A stretch of DNA of 64,000 nucleotides, from positions 1,452,820 to 1,516,819 of the forward strand of contig NZ_LT985361.1 of the NCBI RefSeq assembly GCF_900269665.1, read 5' to 3'. The notes under the pieces are model-generated. The model did no database searches and was not told the origin of the DNA. It saw only the letters and a list, made by a program, of their open reading frames with translations. Below, piece by piece: positions 44,602 to 54,633 of this stretch (position 1 is its first letter; every line of letters starts with the position of its first letter). This stretch comes from Nocardia suismassiliense. Its GTDB lineage: Bacteria; Actinomycetota; Actinomycetes; Mycobacteriales; Mycobacteriaceae. Both the position numbers and the translations under genes were made by a program.

Positions 44602-47118
44602 ATGTCTTCACCGGGGGCGCAGACCATCACCGTGCGCCATGATGGAAACGAACGAGTCTTCGATTCGAGCCAGCAGGTCACCATGGGTCGTGCGCCGGAG
44701 GTGACGCTGTTCGTCGACAGCCCGCTCGTTTCGCGGGTCCATGCGACGCTCGCATGGCAGGGTAGCGCCTGGGTGTTGTCGGACAATGGAAGCACCAATG
44801 GCGTGTTCGTCGACGCGCGCCGGTTGACCCAGGCGGTCTCGATCGATCGGCCGACGCAGGTGCGGCTCGGCGACGCGATCAGTGGACCGTTGCTACATCT
44901 GCTGCCCGCTAATCCGCAACCCCCGCAGCGCCCTTCGGTGCGGCCACCGCAGTCGGGCCAGCAGCCGATGTCCGGTCAGCCGATGCCGGGTCAGCCGATG
45001 CCCGGCCAGCCGATGTCCGCGCAGCGACCCGCCCAGCAGTTCCAGCGGCCGGCTTATCAACCGCCGCAGGATGCGCCGCCGCAGGTCAATATCAATATGA
45101 CGACCCGGGCCGACACCTCGAACATGCCGCCGGTGCGCGCGCGGGCGTCCACCGCGGCGGTCGCCAGGGCCGATCGGCTGCCCGCCGGGGGCCTGTCGAT
45201 CGGCCGCACCACCGACAACCAGATCGTCGTCAACGATCCGCTGGCCTCGCGCAAGCACGCGCGTCTCGTCGCGGCCGCCGACGGGCTGACCATCGAGGAC
45301 CTCGGCTCGGCCAACGGCACCTTCGTCAACGGCCACCGGCAACAGCGGGCGGTGCTGCGCGAGCGCGACATCATCACCATCGGCAATATCGACTTCGTCG
45401 TCCAGCAGGGCACGCTGGTCCTGCGGCAGAAGCCGGTGGCCGAGCAGGGGCTCGCGGTCCACGGGGTCGGATTCACCGTCGAGGGCAACAAGCAGCTGCT
45501 GGTCGACGTCAATATGCAGGCCAGTAGAGGCACGCTGACCGCGCTGATCGGTCCGTCCGGCGCGGGCAAGTCGACGCTGTCCAGGTTGATCGCGGGCACC
45601 ACGCAGCCCTCCGGCGGTGTGGTCACCTTCGAGGGCCGCAACCTGCACGCCGAATACGAGGCCTTGCGCTCCCGGATCGGCATGGTGCCGCAGGACGATG
45701 TGCTGCACCGTCAGCTCACCGTGCGCCAGGCGCTCGGCTACGCGGCCGAGCTGAGGCTGCCGCCGGACAACAGCCGGGCCGACCGGCAGCAGGTGATCGA
45801 CGGTGTGCTGAAAGAACTTTCGCTCACCGAGCACGCCGACACCAGGGTGGACCGGCTCTCCGGCGGCCAGCGCAAGCGCGCGTCGGTCGCGCTGGAACTG
45901 CTCACCGGACCGTCCCTGCTGATCCTGGACGAGCCGACCTCGGGCCTGGACCCGGCGCTGGACCGGCAGGTGATGGTGATGCTGCGCGAGCTCGCCGATG
46001 CGGGTCGTGTGGTGATCGTGGTGACGCACTCCATCGCGCACCTGGACATGTGCGACCAGGTGCTGCTGCTCGCGCCCGGTGGCAAGACCGCCTACTGCGG
46101 CAACCCGGCCGGCGTCGGCGCCGCGCTCGGCACCACCGACTGGGCGGAGATCTTCGCCAACGTGGCCGCCAATCCGGATCAGGCGTTCGCCGCGTATCGA
46201 TCAAGGCAGGCGTTCGCGCCACCGCCACCCCCGCCGCCGCAGCAATACGGGTCCGCGGGCTCGCCGCCGCAATCCAGTGGCGGCAAACAGTTCTCGACGC
46301 TGTGCCGCAGACAGATCCGGTTGATCCTGGCCGACCGCGGTTATCTGTCGTTCCTGGTGATCCTGCCGTTCATCCTCGGCGCGCTCTCGCTGGTGGTGCC
46401 GGGCAAGGACGGTTTCCAGCGCGGTGCGTTGAAGGCGTTGCCGGACGGCACCTTCGTGCCGACCGGCGGCGGCGAGACCCAGCAGCTGCTGGTGGTGCTG
46501 ATCCTCGGCGCCTGCTTCATGGGGTCCACGCTCACCGTGCGTGACCTGGTCGGCGAGCGCACCATCTTCCAGCGGGAACGCGCGGTCGGGTTGCTGCCGT
46601 CGGCGTATCTGTCGGCGAAGATCGCGGTGTTCAGTATCACCGCGCTGCTGCAGTCGGCGGTGCTGGTCGGCATCGTGCTCGCGGGCAAGAAGCGGCCGGG
46701 CGAGGGTGCGGTGCTGGCCTCCGGCAGCGCCGAGCTGTACATCGACATCGCGTTGACCGCGGTGTGCTGTGTCGTTGTCGGCCTGCTGCTTTCGTCGCTG
46801 GCGAAGTCGAACGAACAGGTGATGCCGCTGCTGGTGGTCGCCATCATGGTGCAGCTGGTGATGGCGGGCGGGTTGATCCCGGTCACCGGTCGCGTCGTGC
46901 TCGAGCAGGTGTCCTGGCTGTTCCCGGCGCGCTGGGGGTATGCGGCCGGAGCCTCGACGGTGAACATTCGTGAGGTGTTCCTCAACGCACAGCCCGACAC
47001 GCTGTGGCAGCACACGGCGAGCATCTGGGCGTTGGACGTTGGTGTGCTGTTGCTGATCACCCTGGTGCTCGCCGTCATCACCTGGCGACGGCTGCGACTG
47101 AAGTCCTCGGCCGCGTGA
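44602..47118 (+). CDS. FHA-FHA-ABC transporter (Rv1747-type exporter)
   Basis: 838 residues. FHA1 (about 10-95: MGRAPEV, VSRVHATL, NGSTNG), a Pro/Gln linker with GQPMP repeats, and FHA2 (about 195-270: IGRTTDN, SRKHARL, SANGTFVNG) precede an ABC ATPase. The ATPase has Walker A GPSGAGKST (about 317), signature LSGGQRKRAS and Walker B DEPTSGLD. A six-helix ABC-2 permease occupies about 575-835. This is the layout of M. tuberculosis Rv1747 (865 residues), whose export is controlled by kinase PknF through its FHA domains and affects cell-wall lipids. The local kinase gene lies ~7 kb away. Confidence 0.93.
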   Translation: MSSPGAQTITVRHDGNERVFDSSQQVTMGRAPEVTLFVDSPLVSRVHATLAWQGSAWVLSDNGSTNGVFVDARRLTQAVSIDRPTQVRLGDAISGPLLHLLPANPQPPQRPSVRPPQSGQQPMSGQPMPGQPMPGQPMSAQRPAQQFQRPAYQPPQDAPPQVNINMTTRADTSNMPPVRARASTAAVARADRLPAGGLSIGRTTDNQIVVNDPLASRKHARLVAAADGLTIEDLGSANGTFVNGHRQQRAVLRERDIITIGNIDFVVQQGTLVLRQKPVAEQGLAVHGVGFTVEGNKQLLVDVNMQASRGTLTALIGPSGAGKSTLSRLIAGTTQPSGGVVTFEGRNLHAEYEALRSRIGMVPQDDVLHRQLTVRQALGYAAELRLPPDNSRADRQQVIDGVLKELSLTEHADTRVDRLSGGQRKRASVALELLTGPSLLILDEPTSGLDPALDRQVMVMLRELADAGRVVIVVTHSIAHLDMCDQVLLLAPGGKTAYCGNPAGVGAALGTTDWAEIFANVAANPDQAFAAYRSRQAFAPPPPPPPQQYGSAGSPPQSSGGKQFSTLCRRQIRLILADRGYLSFLVILPFILGALSLVVPGKDGFQRGALKALPDGTFVPTGGGETQQLLVVLILGACFMGSTLTVRDLVGERTIFQRERAVGLLPSAYLSAKIAVFSITALLQSAVLVGIVLAGKKRPGEGAVLASGSAELYIDIALTAVCCVVVGLLLSSLAKSNEQVMPLLVVAIMVQLVMAGGLIPVTGRVVLEQVSWLFPARWGYAAGASTVNIREVFLNAQPDTLWQHTASIWALDVGVLLLITLVLAVITWRRLRLKSSAA

Positions 47119-47194
47119 TGGGCGAGCGATTTTGCGGCCCCGACCGGGGCCTCCGGACAACAGCAAGCATCTCGGCCACACACCAGGCACACTT

Positions 47195-48976
47195 ATGCCT
47201 GTGACGGTGCGAGTAGGGGCGGTACATCTCGGCTGGGATGTGGTGTCCGTGGCCGCGGGTGGCGGTGGCACACCGATCCGCCCGGTTCAGGTGGAGGGCA
47301 TGTGGACACCGCCGGCATATCTGCTGGCGGATTCGTCGGGACGGTTGCACACCGCCGGCGTGGACCGGCAGCGCCCGGACCTCGGCATGGCCATCGCCGA
47401 CGTGCGCGACATCCTCGGGCACCCGCAGATCGTGGTGGCCGGCGCGACCTGGCCCGCGGAGCTGGTGTTCCGGGCCAGGATGTACAACCCGCTGGCCGCC
47501 ATCGGCAAGCATCTGCGCGGCAAGCCCGACCTGGTGGCGCTGCCGTACCCGGACGGCTGGCCGGACGAGAAGGTCGAGGTGTACGCCGCGCTGGTGGAGC
47601 AGCTCGATGTGACCGTCGAGCCGCTGCCGGAGAGCATCGCGCTGTCGGGGTACGTACGTGCGCTCGGACTGGTGCACCCGCCGGATCAGGCCAGGCCGCA
47701 CGGCATCGGCGCGACCGGTGTGTACTCCGACGGCCGGACGATGCTGGTGGTCGCGGTGCACGGCGACGACGAACAGCCGACCGAGTCGGTCGACGTGCCG
47801 GTGACCGTGGAGTCCATGCGCGACGCCAGGTCCGCGGACAACGTGGTGATCGAGGTGATGGCCGCGGCCCGCTCGATCGGCGCGGACACCTCGACGGTGC
47901 TGCTGTCGGGCAACGTGTGTTTCAACGACGCGCTGCGGTTGGCCTTCCAGAATCACCTCGGCCATCGGCTGCAGGTCGCCGATCATCCGATGCACGCACT
48001 GGTGCTGGGTGCCGCGCACCTGTTGGTGACCGATACCGAATCCGAAGAGCCGGAGCCGGTGGGCAGGCACGCCGAGCCTGCGCAGCCGCGAGTGGACCCC
48101 ACCCAGTTCCAGGATCCTGGCCCGCAGTTCCGCGATCCAGCCGGGCATTACCGGGCCGAATCCGCGCCGCAGCAGGCCGCGCCCGGACAGCGTCAGGCCG
48201 GTGCCGCGCATCGGCAGGCGGAATCGGCACAGCGCCAAGCGGAGTCGTCGCAGCGCCGAACGGAACTGCCGCAACCCCACATGGATCCGTCTCCGCCGCG
48301 AACGGTGCCGCCCGTGCAGTACGGGCCCGGCTACCCGACGACCGGCGAGGATCCGACTACGCGGATCAGCCGCGACGAGGTGCCGCGCGGGCTTCCGCCG
48401 AACCTCGCCGAGCTGGGCGGCCGCTTCACCCGGCCGCCGGGGCAGTACCCAGAGAACCAGCCGGCTCGGCCCACCGAGCCGGGTAGCCAGGGTGGGCCGC
48501 CGCCCGGCCAGCGCTCGTATCAGGCGCCGCAGTCCGACGCCGCACCGGAACGGCCCAGTCCATGGCAGGAACCCGAATCCGACGACGACGAGGGCCGGCC
48601 CCGCAAGGGCAAACTCTGGAACAAGATGAAGGACAACCTGTTCGGGGCGCACACGGTGGTCGGCGCGATGGCGCTGGCCGTGGTCGCGCTGCCGGGTGGC
48701 GGTGATCGTGTCGAGCTGACCGCGGCCGAGGTGACACTGACGGCGGCACCGGGACCGCTCGCCGCGGCCGACCCGATCGCCTGTCCGCTGACGCCCTACG
48801 TGACCAACGAGGTCCGGCCGGGCATCTCGTCCGCTCGCGGGCATGCGGCGGGTGGCCGCCGCAACGATCGGGGCGTGGTGGATCAGGACTGTGAGCAGCC
48901 GGGCATCGACACGTTGCGCTACCTGCTGCCCGGTCCGCGACGGGCCATCGATCCCGGTCCGCCGATCCAGATCTGA
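47195..48976 (+). CDS. Actin-fold-like protein with long Pro/Gln-rich linker, probably T7SS-associated
   Basis: 593 residues from ATG 47195; an earlier start at 47132 has no good Shine-Dalgarno. Residues 1-290 look like a degenerate actin/Hsp70 fold ([21 protein letters not shown], then [20 protein letters not shown]). A Gln/Ala/Pro/Arg-rich region (about 295-470) has [17 protein letters not shown] repeats. A short hydrophobic stretch near 490-505 may be a weak membrane helix. The layout parallels the Rv3446c-family gene at 31032-32492, but identity is not obvious. Function unknown. Confidence 0.6.
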   Translation: MPVTVRVGAVHLGWDVVSVAAGGGGTPIRPVQVEGMWTPPAYLLADSSGRLHTAGVDRQRPDLGMAIADVRDILGHPQIVVAGATWPAELVFRARMYNPLAAIGKHLRGKPDLVALPYPDGWPDEKVEVYAALVEQLDVTVEPLPESIALSGYVRALGLVHPPDQARPHGIGATGVYSDGRTMLVVAVHGDDEQPTESVDVPVTVESMRDARSADNVVIEVMAAARSIGADTSTVLLSGNVCFNDALRLAFQNHLGHRLQVADHPMHALVLGAAHLLVTDTESEEPEPVGRHAEPAQPRVDPTQFQDPGPQFRDPAGHYRAESAPQQAAPGQRQAGAAHRQAESAQRQAESSQRRTELPQPHMDPSPPRTVPPVQYGPGYPTTGEDPTTRISRDEVPRGLPPNLAELGGRFTRPPGQYPENQPARPTEPGSQGGPPPGQRSYQAPQSDAAPERPSPWQEPESDDDEGRPRKGKLWNKMKDNLFGAHTVVGAMALAVVALPGGGDRVELTAAEVTLTAAPGPLAAADPIACPLTPYVTNEVRPGISSARGHAAGGRRNDRGVVDQDCEQPGIDTLRYLLPGPRRAIDPGPPIQI

Positions 48977-49134
48977 CGCGATTTAGACCGTCCGATCCGG
49001 GCTGGTATTGTGGCTCGTTGGCGTATGGATGGCCGGGCAACCGGCTGTGCAATCGAAACCCGGGTCTCCACCGGCCGCCGGGAGCTTCGACCACATGCCT
49101 GGCCGGCAACACCGACTACAGACAGGGAAGCACT

Positions 49135-49578
49135 GTGCCTACGTACAGCCCCAAGGCGGGTGACGTGACCCGTCAGTGGTACGTCATCGACGCCACTGAC
49201 GTAGTGCTCGGCCGTCTCGCCGTGCAGGCAGCGAATCTGCTGCGTGGCAAGACGAAGCCGACCTACGCACCGAACTTTGACGGTGGCGATTTCGTCATCA
49301 TCATCAACGCCGACAAGGTTGCCATCAGCGGCAACAAGAAGGCGGACAAGCTGATCCACCACCACAGCGGGCACCCGGGCGGCCTCAAGTCGCGCACTGT
49401 CGGTCAGGTGTTGGAGAGCCGTCCGGATCGGCTCGTGGAGAAGGCCGTCAAGGGCATGATCCCGAAGAACAAGCTCGGCAACGCGATCGCGGGCAAGCTG
49501 AAGGTCTACGCAGGCCCGAACCACCCGCACGCCGCTCAGCAGCCCATTCCGTTCGAGATCAAGCAGGTGGCCCAGTGA
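49135..49578 (+). CDS. rplM: 50S ribosomal protein L13
   Basis: 147 residues from GTG after ACAGGGAAGCACT. It carries the L13 hallmarks [28 protein letters not shown] and [13 protein letters not shown]13 is an early 50S assembly protein. It is paired with rpsI, whose GTG start overlaps the rplM stop (GTGA). Length is normal for actinobacteria. Confidence 0.97.
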   Translation: MPTYSPKAGDVTRQWYVIDATDVVLGRLAVQAANLLRGKTKPTYAPNFDGGDFVIIINADKVAISGNKKADKLIHHHSGHPGGLKSRTVGQVLESRPDRLVEKAVKGMIPKNKLGNAIAGKLKVYAGPNHPHAAQQPIPFEIKQVAQ

Positions 49579-50090
49579 CCGCTCCCGAGGAGTTCAACGA
49601 GGAAGCCGTTGTCGAGGACTTCGACGCCGTTGAGGTTGTTGAGGACGGCGAAGGCTACGAAGAGGCCGAGGTCGCCGCGGAGACCTTCGCCCCGGTCGTG
49701 ATCGACCGCCCGGTGCAGACCGTCGGCCGCCGCAAGGAAGCCGTCGTCCGCGTGCGCATGGTGCCGGGCTCCGGCAACTTCGTGCTCAACGGCCGCACCA
49801 TCGAGGATTACTTCCCGAACAAGGTGCACCAGCAGCTGGTCAAGTCGCCGCTGGTGACCGTCGAGCGGGCCGAGAACTTCGACATCGTCGCCCTGCTGCA
49901 CGGCGGCGGCCCGTCGGGACAGGCCGGCGCCCTGCGTCTGGCCATCGCCCGTGCGCTCATCGAGGTCACCCCGGACGACCGCCCCGCGCTGAAGCGGGCC
50001 GGCTTCCTGACGCGTGACCCCCGTGCCGTCGAGCGTAAGAAGTACGGTCTGAAGAAGGCGCGTAAGGCGCCGCAGTACTCGAAGCGCTGA
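49575..50090 (+). CDS. rpsI: 30S ribosomal protein S9
   Basis: 171 residues. The S9 core starts near residue 45 ([21 protein letters not shown]), continues with VNVIGGG-type glycine loop residues ([13 protein letters not shown]), and ends with the basic tail [17 protein letters not shown], whose last residues reach the P-site tRNA. The first ~45 residues are a Glu/Val-rich acidic extension found in actinobacterial S9. The start overlaps the rplM stop by four bases. Confidence 0.97.
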   Translation: MTAPEEFNEEAVVEDFDAVEVVEDGEGYEEAEVAAETFAPVVIDRPVQTVGRRKEAVVRVRMVPGSGNFVLNGRTIEDYFPNKVHQQLVKSPLVTVERAENFDIVALLHGGGPSGQAGALRLAIARALIEVTPDDRPALKRAGFLTRDPRAVERKKYGLKKARKAPQYSKR

Positions 50091-50163
50091 TTTCGGCCTC
50101 GTCGACCACCGTCATCCGGCACCCTGGAGGTGCCGGGGGCGGTGTGGTCGGCGGGCAAGCTGT

Positions 50164-50204
50164 ACGAGAGCAGGCGCCCAGCACGGCTGGTCGCCTGCTC
50201 TCGT
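50164..50204 (+). terminator. Terminator after rplM-rpsI
   Basis: A 13-bp perfect stem (ACGAGAGCAGGCG / CGCCTGCTCTCGT) whose loop holds a further 5-bp stem (CCAGC / GCTGG) around ACG, so nearly the whole element pairs. Confidence 0.85.
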
Positions 50205-50296
50205 GCTGTATCAACCCGCGGCGTTCTCGGGGCCCTTCGTGGCAACAGGCAGTGGCCTTCGGGCGCGCCGCGGATCCACCGATGAGGGGCTGAGGT

Positions 50297-51673
50297 ATGG
50301 GACGTTTGTTCGGCACCGACGGAATCCGTGGGTTGGCCAACGAGTCGTTGAGTCCGGAACTGGCGCTGCGCGTTTCAGGTGCGGCCGCCCAGATTTTGAG
50401 CAGTGGCAAGAAGCGTCCCCTCGCGGTGGTCGGCCGCGACCCGCGAGCCAGCGGTGAGATGCTCGAGGCCGCGGTAACCGCGGGGCTCACCGCCGCCGGG
50501 GTGAACGTGCTGCAGGTCGGCGTGCTGCCGACGCCCGCCGTCGCCTACCTCACCGGCCTCTACGACGCGTGCTTCGGCGTGATGATCTCCGCCTCGCACA
50601 ATCCCATGCCGGACAACGGCATCAAGATCTTCGCCGCAGGCGGGCACAAGCTCGACGACGCCATCGAGGACCGCATCGAGGCGCTGCTCGCCGAGGACAC
50701 CCCGCTGCGACCGACCGGGCGCGGCATCGGGCGGGTGGTCAACGCGTCCGGCGCGCGCGACCACGGACTGGCTATTCCGGAGCAGTACAGCGTCGCGAGC
50801 ACGCACGAGCGGTACGTCGAGCACCTGGTCGAGGCGACCGCGCAGGATCTGTCCGGGCTGACCGTGGTGGTCGACTGCGCGCACGGCGCGGCCGCCGAGG
50901 TCGGGCCCGCCGCCTTCCGCGAGGCGGGCGCGACGGTGATCGCGATCAACGCCGAGCCGGACGGCCTCAACATCAACGATGGTTGCGGCTCAACGCATTT
51001 GGACACGGTGCGGCAGGCGGTGCGCGAGCACAAGGCCGACCTGGGCCTGGCCCTCGACGGTGACGCGGACCGGTGCCTCGCGGCCGATGCCGACGGCAAT
51101 GTCGTCGACGGTGACGTCATCCTGGCGATCCTGGCCCTCGATATGCACGAGGCCGGCGAGCTGGCGAAGAACACCCTGGTCGGCACCGTGATGAGCAACC
51201 TCGGTCTGCACATCGCGATGCGCGAGGCCGGAATCACCTTGCTCACCACCGCCGTCGGCGACCGCTACGTGCTGGAGGAACTGCGCCGCGGCGGCTTCAC
51301 GCTGGGCGGGGAACAGTCCGGGCACGTGATCTTCCCGAAGTTCGGCACCACCGGCGACGGCGTGCTCACCGGCCTCAAGCTGATGGCCCGGATGGCGCGG
51401 ACCCGGCGCAGCCTCGCCGAGCTAACCACCGTATTGCAGACGGTGCCACAGGTATTGGTGAACGTGCCGGTCAGCGACAAAGCCGTGGTCGCGGCGGCGC
51501 CCGAAATCCGGGACGCGGTACAGGAAGCCGAACGCATCCTCGGTGACTCCGGCCGAGTTCTGCTGCGCCCCAGCGGAACCGAGCAGCTGGTCCGGGTGAT
51601 GGTGGAGGCCACCGATCCCGCGCAGGCCAGGCAACTCGCCGACGATCTCGCCAAGCGCGTCGCCTCGGTCTGA
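50297..51673 (+). CDS. glmM: Phosphoglucosamine mutase
   Basis: 458 residues. The phospho-serine loop is SASHNP with Ser100 as active residue. The magnesium loop DGDADR and the C-terminal phosphate site [12 protein letters not shown] are intact. GlmM turns glucosamine-6-phosphate into glucosamine-1-phosphate for UDP-GlcNAc, and so for peptidoglycan and arabinogalactan linker synthesis. It acts directly after GlmS, encoded ~6.5 kb downstream. The start [15 protein letters not shown] is typical; GAGGGGCTGAGGT precedes the ATG. Confidence 0.98.
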   Translation: MGRLFGTDGIRGLANESLSPELALRVSGAAAQILSSGKKRPLAVVGRDPRASGEMLEAAVTAGLTAAGVNVLQVGVLPTPAVAYLTGLYDACFGVMISASHNPMPDNGIKIFAAGGHKLDDAIEDRIEALLAEDTPLRPTGRGIGRVVNASGARDHGLAIPEQYSVASTHERYVEHLVEATAQDLSGLTVVVDCAHGAAAEVGPAAFREAGATVIAINAEPDGLNINDGCGSTHLDTVRQAVREHKADLGLALDGDADRCLAADADGNVVDGDVILAILALDMHEAGELAKNTLVGTVMSNLGLHIAMREAGITLLTTAVGDRYVLEELRRGGFTLGGEQSGHVIFPKFGTTGDGVLTGLKLMARMARTRRSLAELTTVLQTVPQVLVNVPVSDKAVVAAAPEIRDAVQEAERILGDSGRVLLRPSGTEQLVRVMVEATDPAQARQLADDLAKRVASV

Positions 51674-51714
51674 GCCACGCCGGTCGGCGGCACATTGCGA
51701 TGATGCGCCGCCGG

Positions 51715-53370
51715 TCAGGTGGTTTCGGTGAGCTTGCCGAACTCCATGTGCCAGCGACGGGTGGACTGGACGGTGTCCAGCATGCGGCGGTCATGGGTGA
51801 CCAGCAGCAGTGTGCCGGTGAAGGATTCGACCGCCTGCTCGAGTTGTTCGATGGCGGGCAGGTCCAGATGGTTGGTCGGTTCGTCGAGGACGAGCAGGTT
51901 CACACCGCGGGCCTGCAGCAGTGCGAGGGCGGCGCGGGTGCGTTCGCCGGGCGACAGGGTTTCGCAGGCGCGCAACGCATGTGAGCCGCGCAGCCCGAAC
52001 TTGGCGAGCAGGGTGCGCACCTCCGCGTCCGGCCAGTCCGGCATCTGCGCGCCGAAAGTGTCGGCCAGCGAGGTGGTTCCGCGGAACAGCCCCCGTGCCT
52101 GATCGACCTCGCCGATCTCCACGCCGGAGCCGAGCGAGGCAGTTCCGGTGTCCGGCTGGATCTTTCCGAGCAGCAGCGCGAGCAGGGTGGATTTGCCGGA
52201 GCCGTTCGCGCCGGTCAACACGATCCGGTCGGCCCAGTCGACCTGGATGCTGATCGGGCCTAGGGTGAAATCGCCCAGGGTGACCGTCGCGTCGGACAGG
52301 GAGGCCACCACTGAGCCGCTGCGGGGCGCGGCGCCGATGGTCATCCGCAGCTCCCACTCCTTGCGCGGTTCCTCGACCACGTCCAGGCGTTCGATGCGCC
52401 GCTGCGTCTGCCTGGCCTTGGCGGCCTGCTTCTCGGTGGACTCGGCGCGCATCTTGCGGCCCGCCTTGTCCGAGTCGACCTTCTTCGGGTCGCGCACCTT
52501 GCGGCGGGCGTTGCGCACACCGTGTTCGAGCCAGTTGCGCTGCATCTGGGCCCGCGCCTCCAGACCCGCCTTGGTGTCGGCGAACTCCTCGTAGGCTTCG
52601 CGCGCGTGCTGGCGGGCGATCTCGCGTTCCATCAGGTACGCCTCGTAGCCGCCGTCGTAGATGCCGACCTGCTGCTGGGCCAGATCCAGCTCGACGATGC
52701 GATTCACCGTCCGCGCCAAGAACTCTCGATCGTGACTGATCACCACCAGCGGCACCCGGACACCGGTGACGAACTGTTCCAGCCGGGCCAGGCCGTCCAG
52801 ATCCAGATCGTTCGTCGGCTCGTCCAGTAGCAGAATGTCGAAGCGGGACAACAACACCGAGGCCAGACCCGCACGCGCCGCTTGGCCGCCGGACAGGCCC
52901 GTCATCGGGGTGTCGAGGCCGCTGGGCAGGCTGGCGATCAGGCCGAGATCGGCGGCGATCTCCTCGGCGCGCTGGTCCAGATCAGCGCCGCCGAGCGCGA
53001 GCCAGCGCTCGAGGGCAGGCGAGTACTCGTCTTCGCCGCCGTCGGCGATGCGCTCGGCGGCCGCGTCCATGGTGCGCTGGGCTTCGGCGACACCGGTTCG
53101 GCGACCGAGGAATTCGAGGACCGTCTCGCCGGGTACCCGTTCGGGTTCCTGCGCCAGATAGCCGACGGTGGCGTCGGGTGGGCTCAGGGTGATGCTGCCG
53201 GTCGGCGTGTGCCGGTCCGCGAGCATGCGCAGCAGGGTGGACTTGCCCGCACCGTTCGCACCGACCAGGCCGATCACGTCACCCGGTGCCAGGGTGAGAT
53301 CGAGGTCGTCGAACAAGGTGCGTTCGCCGTGTCCCGCGGAGAGGCCGCGCGCATGCAGAGTGGTACTCAC
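51715..53370 (-). CDS. ABC-F family ATPase (ribosome-associated)
   Basis: 551 residues from GTG 53370. It has two ABC domains: Walker A GANGAGKSTLL with signature LSGGQAARA, then Walker A GANGSGKSTLL with signature LSPGERTRA. Both Walker B motifs are LLLDEPTNDLD and LVLDEPTNHLD. A charged coiled-coil linker (about 230-320, rich in Arg/Lys/Glu) separates them, and there is no membrane domain. ABC-F proteins act on stalled ribosomes and can give antibiotic resistance; whether this one does cannot be told. It is convergent with glmM. Confidence 0.92.
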   Translation of the reverse strand: MSTTLHARGLSAGHGERTLFDDLDLTLAPGDVIGLVGANGAGKSTLLRMLADRHTPTGSITLSPPDATVGYLAQEPERVPGETVLEFLGRRTGVAEAQRTMDAAAERIADGGEDEYSPALERWLALGGADLDQRAEEIAADLGLIASLPSGLDTPMTGLSGGQAARAGLASVLLSRFDILLLDEPTNDLDLDGLARLEQFVTGVRVPLVVISHDREFLARTVNRIVELDLAQQQVGIYDGGYEAYLMEREIARQHAREAYEEFADTKAGLEARAQMQRNWLEHGVRNARRKVRDPKKVDSDKAGRKMRAESTEKQAAKARQTQRRIERLDVVEEPRKEWELRMTIGAAPRSGSVVASLSDATVTLGDFTLGPISIQVDWADRIVLTGANGSGKSTLLALLLGKIQPDTGTASLGSGVEIGEVDQARGLFRGTTSLADTFGAQMPDWPDAEVRTLLAKFGLRGSHALRACETLSPGERTRAALALLQARGVNLLVLDEPTNHLDLPAIEQLEQAVESFTGTLLLVTHDRRMLDTVQSTRRWHMEFGKLTETT

Positions 53371-53549
53371 TTCCTTAAGTCTGCCGTGTCAAGGCCGCAT
53401 GCCTCGCACCCGGTCGGACTTACTCGGGGTCACACCCTGAACTGGGGTACTGGGAAATCAGGGTAGGTATCGGTCCACGGAGCGATGCGCGACTAGGCGC
53501 GGCTGGGCAGAGTGGAGTTCGAAGAGATCACCACCAGAGAGGGAAGATC

Positions 53550-53741
53550 ATGACCGCACCTGCCCGCCGTTTCGCCCGCTCCAGCCACGACAAGTGGATC
53601 GCCGGAGTCTGTGGCGGCATCGCCGAGTACCTCGGCTGGAATGCCAATGTCGTGCGCCTGCTTTTCGTGGTTTCGTGCCTGTTGCCCGGCCCGCAGTTCA
53701 TCCTGTACCTGGTGCTGTGGCTGCTGATGCCGAAGAAGTGA
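53550..53741 (+). CDS. PspC-domain small membrane protein
   Basis: 63 residues with the PspC signature KWIAGVCGGIAEYLGWN and one membrane helix (about 34-58, VVRLLFVVSCLLPGPQFILY). The PspC domain binds PspA or toxin partners in envelope stress responses in other bacteria. The ATG follows GAGAGGGAAGATC. No pspA is nearby. Confidence 0.92.
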   Translation: MTAPARRFARSSHDKWIAGVCGGIAEYLGWNANVVRLLFVVSCLLPGPQFILYLVLWLLMPKK

Positions 53742-53846
53742 GGCACAGGGGGCTGCGTCGAGCTCCCATGGATGTCAGGATGGAGCGATAGCGCTGTTGC
53801 CGGGTGACCGGATGAACAGCATCACGAGTCCTGCTGAGGAGGAGTA

Positions 53847-54155
53847 ATGATCACCTCGGGTGAATTGCCGGGTCTGGAACTGCCCGGCATCGACGCATCC
53901 TCGTCGCTGGATGGTCTCGGCGCGATCGAACTGCACCACCCCACCCAGGACATCGACGGTGACGGCACCCTCGACACCATCACCACCAACGGTGCCGACG
54001 CCATGCAGGTGTGGACCGACTACGACCACGACGGTCTCGCGGACCATGTCACGGTCGTGGAGAAGGACGGCGACTACGCCGCCTGGGAATTCCACCGGCA
54101 TCCGGACGGATCGTCGGAGTGGGTGCGGACCGACCACGGGAAGATCGGCACGTAG
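53847..54155 (+). CDS. Small acidic protein with EF-hand/FG-GAP-like repeats
   Basis: 102 residues from ATG after GAGGAGTA. Three calcium-loop-like turns follow each other: DIDGDGTLDTI, DYDHDGLADHV and EKDGDYAAW. No signal peptide is evident. Such DxDxDG repeats occur in nocardial and mycobacterial proteins of unknown function next to T7SS substrates. The three genes that follow look like T7SS substrates or partners, so this may be a secreted or chaperone component. Function not known. Confidence 0.75.
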   Translation: MITSGELPGLELPGIDASSSLDGLGAIELHHPTQDIDGDGTLDTITTNGADAMQVWTDYDHDGLADHVTVVEKDGDYAAWEFHRHPDGSSEWVRTDHGKIGT

Positions 54156-54261
54156 TTCCGTCGGCGGGGTCGTCGCGACCCCGTGGATTCGATGGAACCG
54201 AACGCCGGGTGCGCGCGTCGAAGGAAGTATGGCGGCACTCGGCGAACACGGAGGGGCGTAG

Positions 54262-54594
54262 ATGACCGGCGATCCGAGCGGCATGGTCGGGGTCCAGACG
54301 GGGGAGTTGGGACGGCTCGCCGCCGATCTACGGATATCCGGTCAGGTCGTGGCGCAGCGATCGAAAGACGTGACCGACAACGCGTTCGGGCCCGGCGACG
54401 CCGGCGCGCACTACGCCGAGCACGGCAAACAGATCCAGCAGGGCTTCGAGCGCATCGGCCAATGGATGCGGAGCTGGGCCGAAGCGACTATCACCACGGC
54501 GGACGCGCTCGGCGCCTCGGTCGTGCGGTACTCGGACACCGTGCAGGAGACCGCAGGTGACATCGCGAAGGCCGGCAATGACATCCAGCCCTGA
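54262..54594 (+). CDS. EspC/WXG100-like type VII secretion substrate
   Basis: 110 residues from ATG. The protein is helical throughout (VQTGELGRLAADLRISGQVV, then HAEHGK-like turn AHYAEHGKQIQQGFERIGQW). It has no signal peptide. The pattern is that of EspC-type ESX-secreted helical proteins, but a WXG turn is lacking. It is encoded 39 bp before a large partner with a WQG motif, so the two likely form the secreted pair. Confidence 0.78.
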   Translation: MTGDPSGMVGVQTGELGRLAADLRISGQVVAQRSKDVTDNAFGPGDAGAHYAEHGKQIQQGFERIGQWMRSWAEATITTADALGASVVRYSDTVQETAGDIAKAGNDIQP

Positions 54595-54633
54595 GCTCCG
54601 GGACGCCCGCACCGCGACGGCAGGGGAGTAGCC

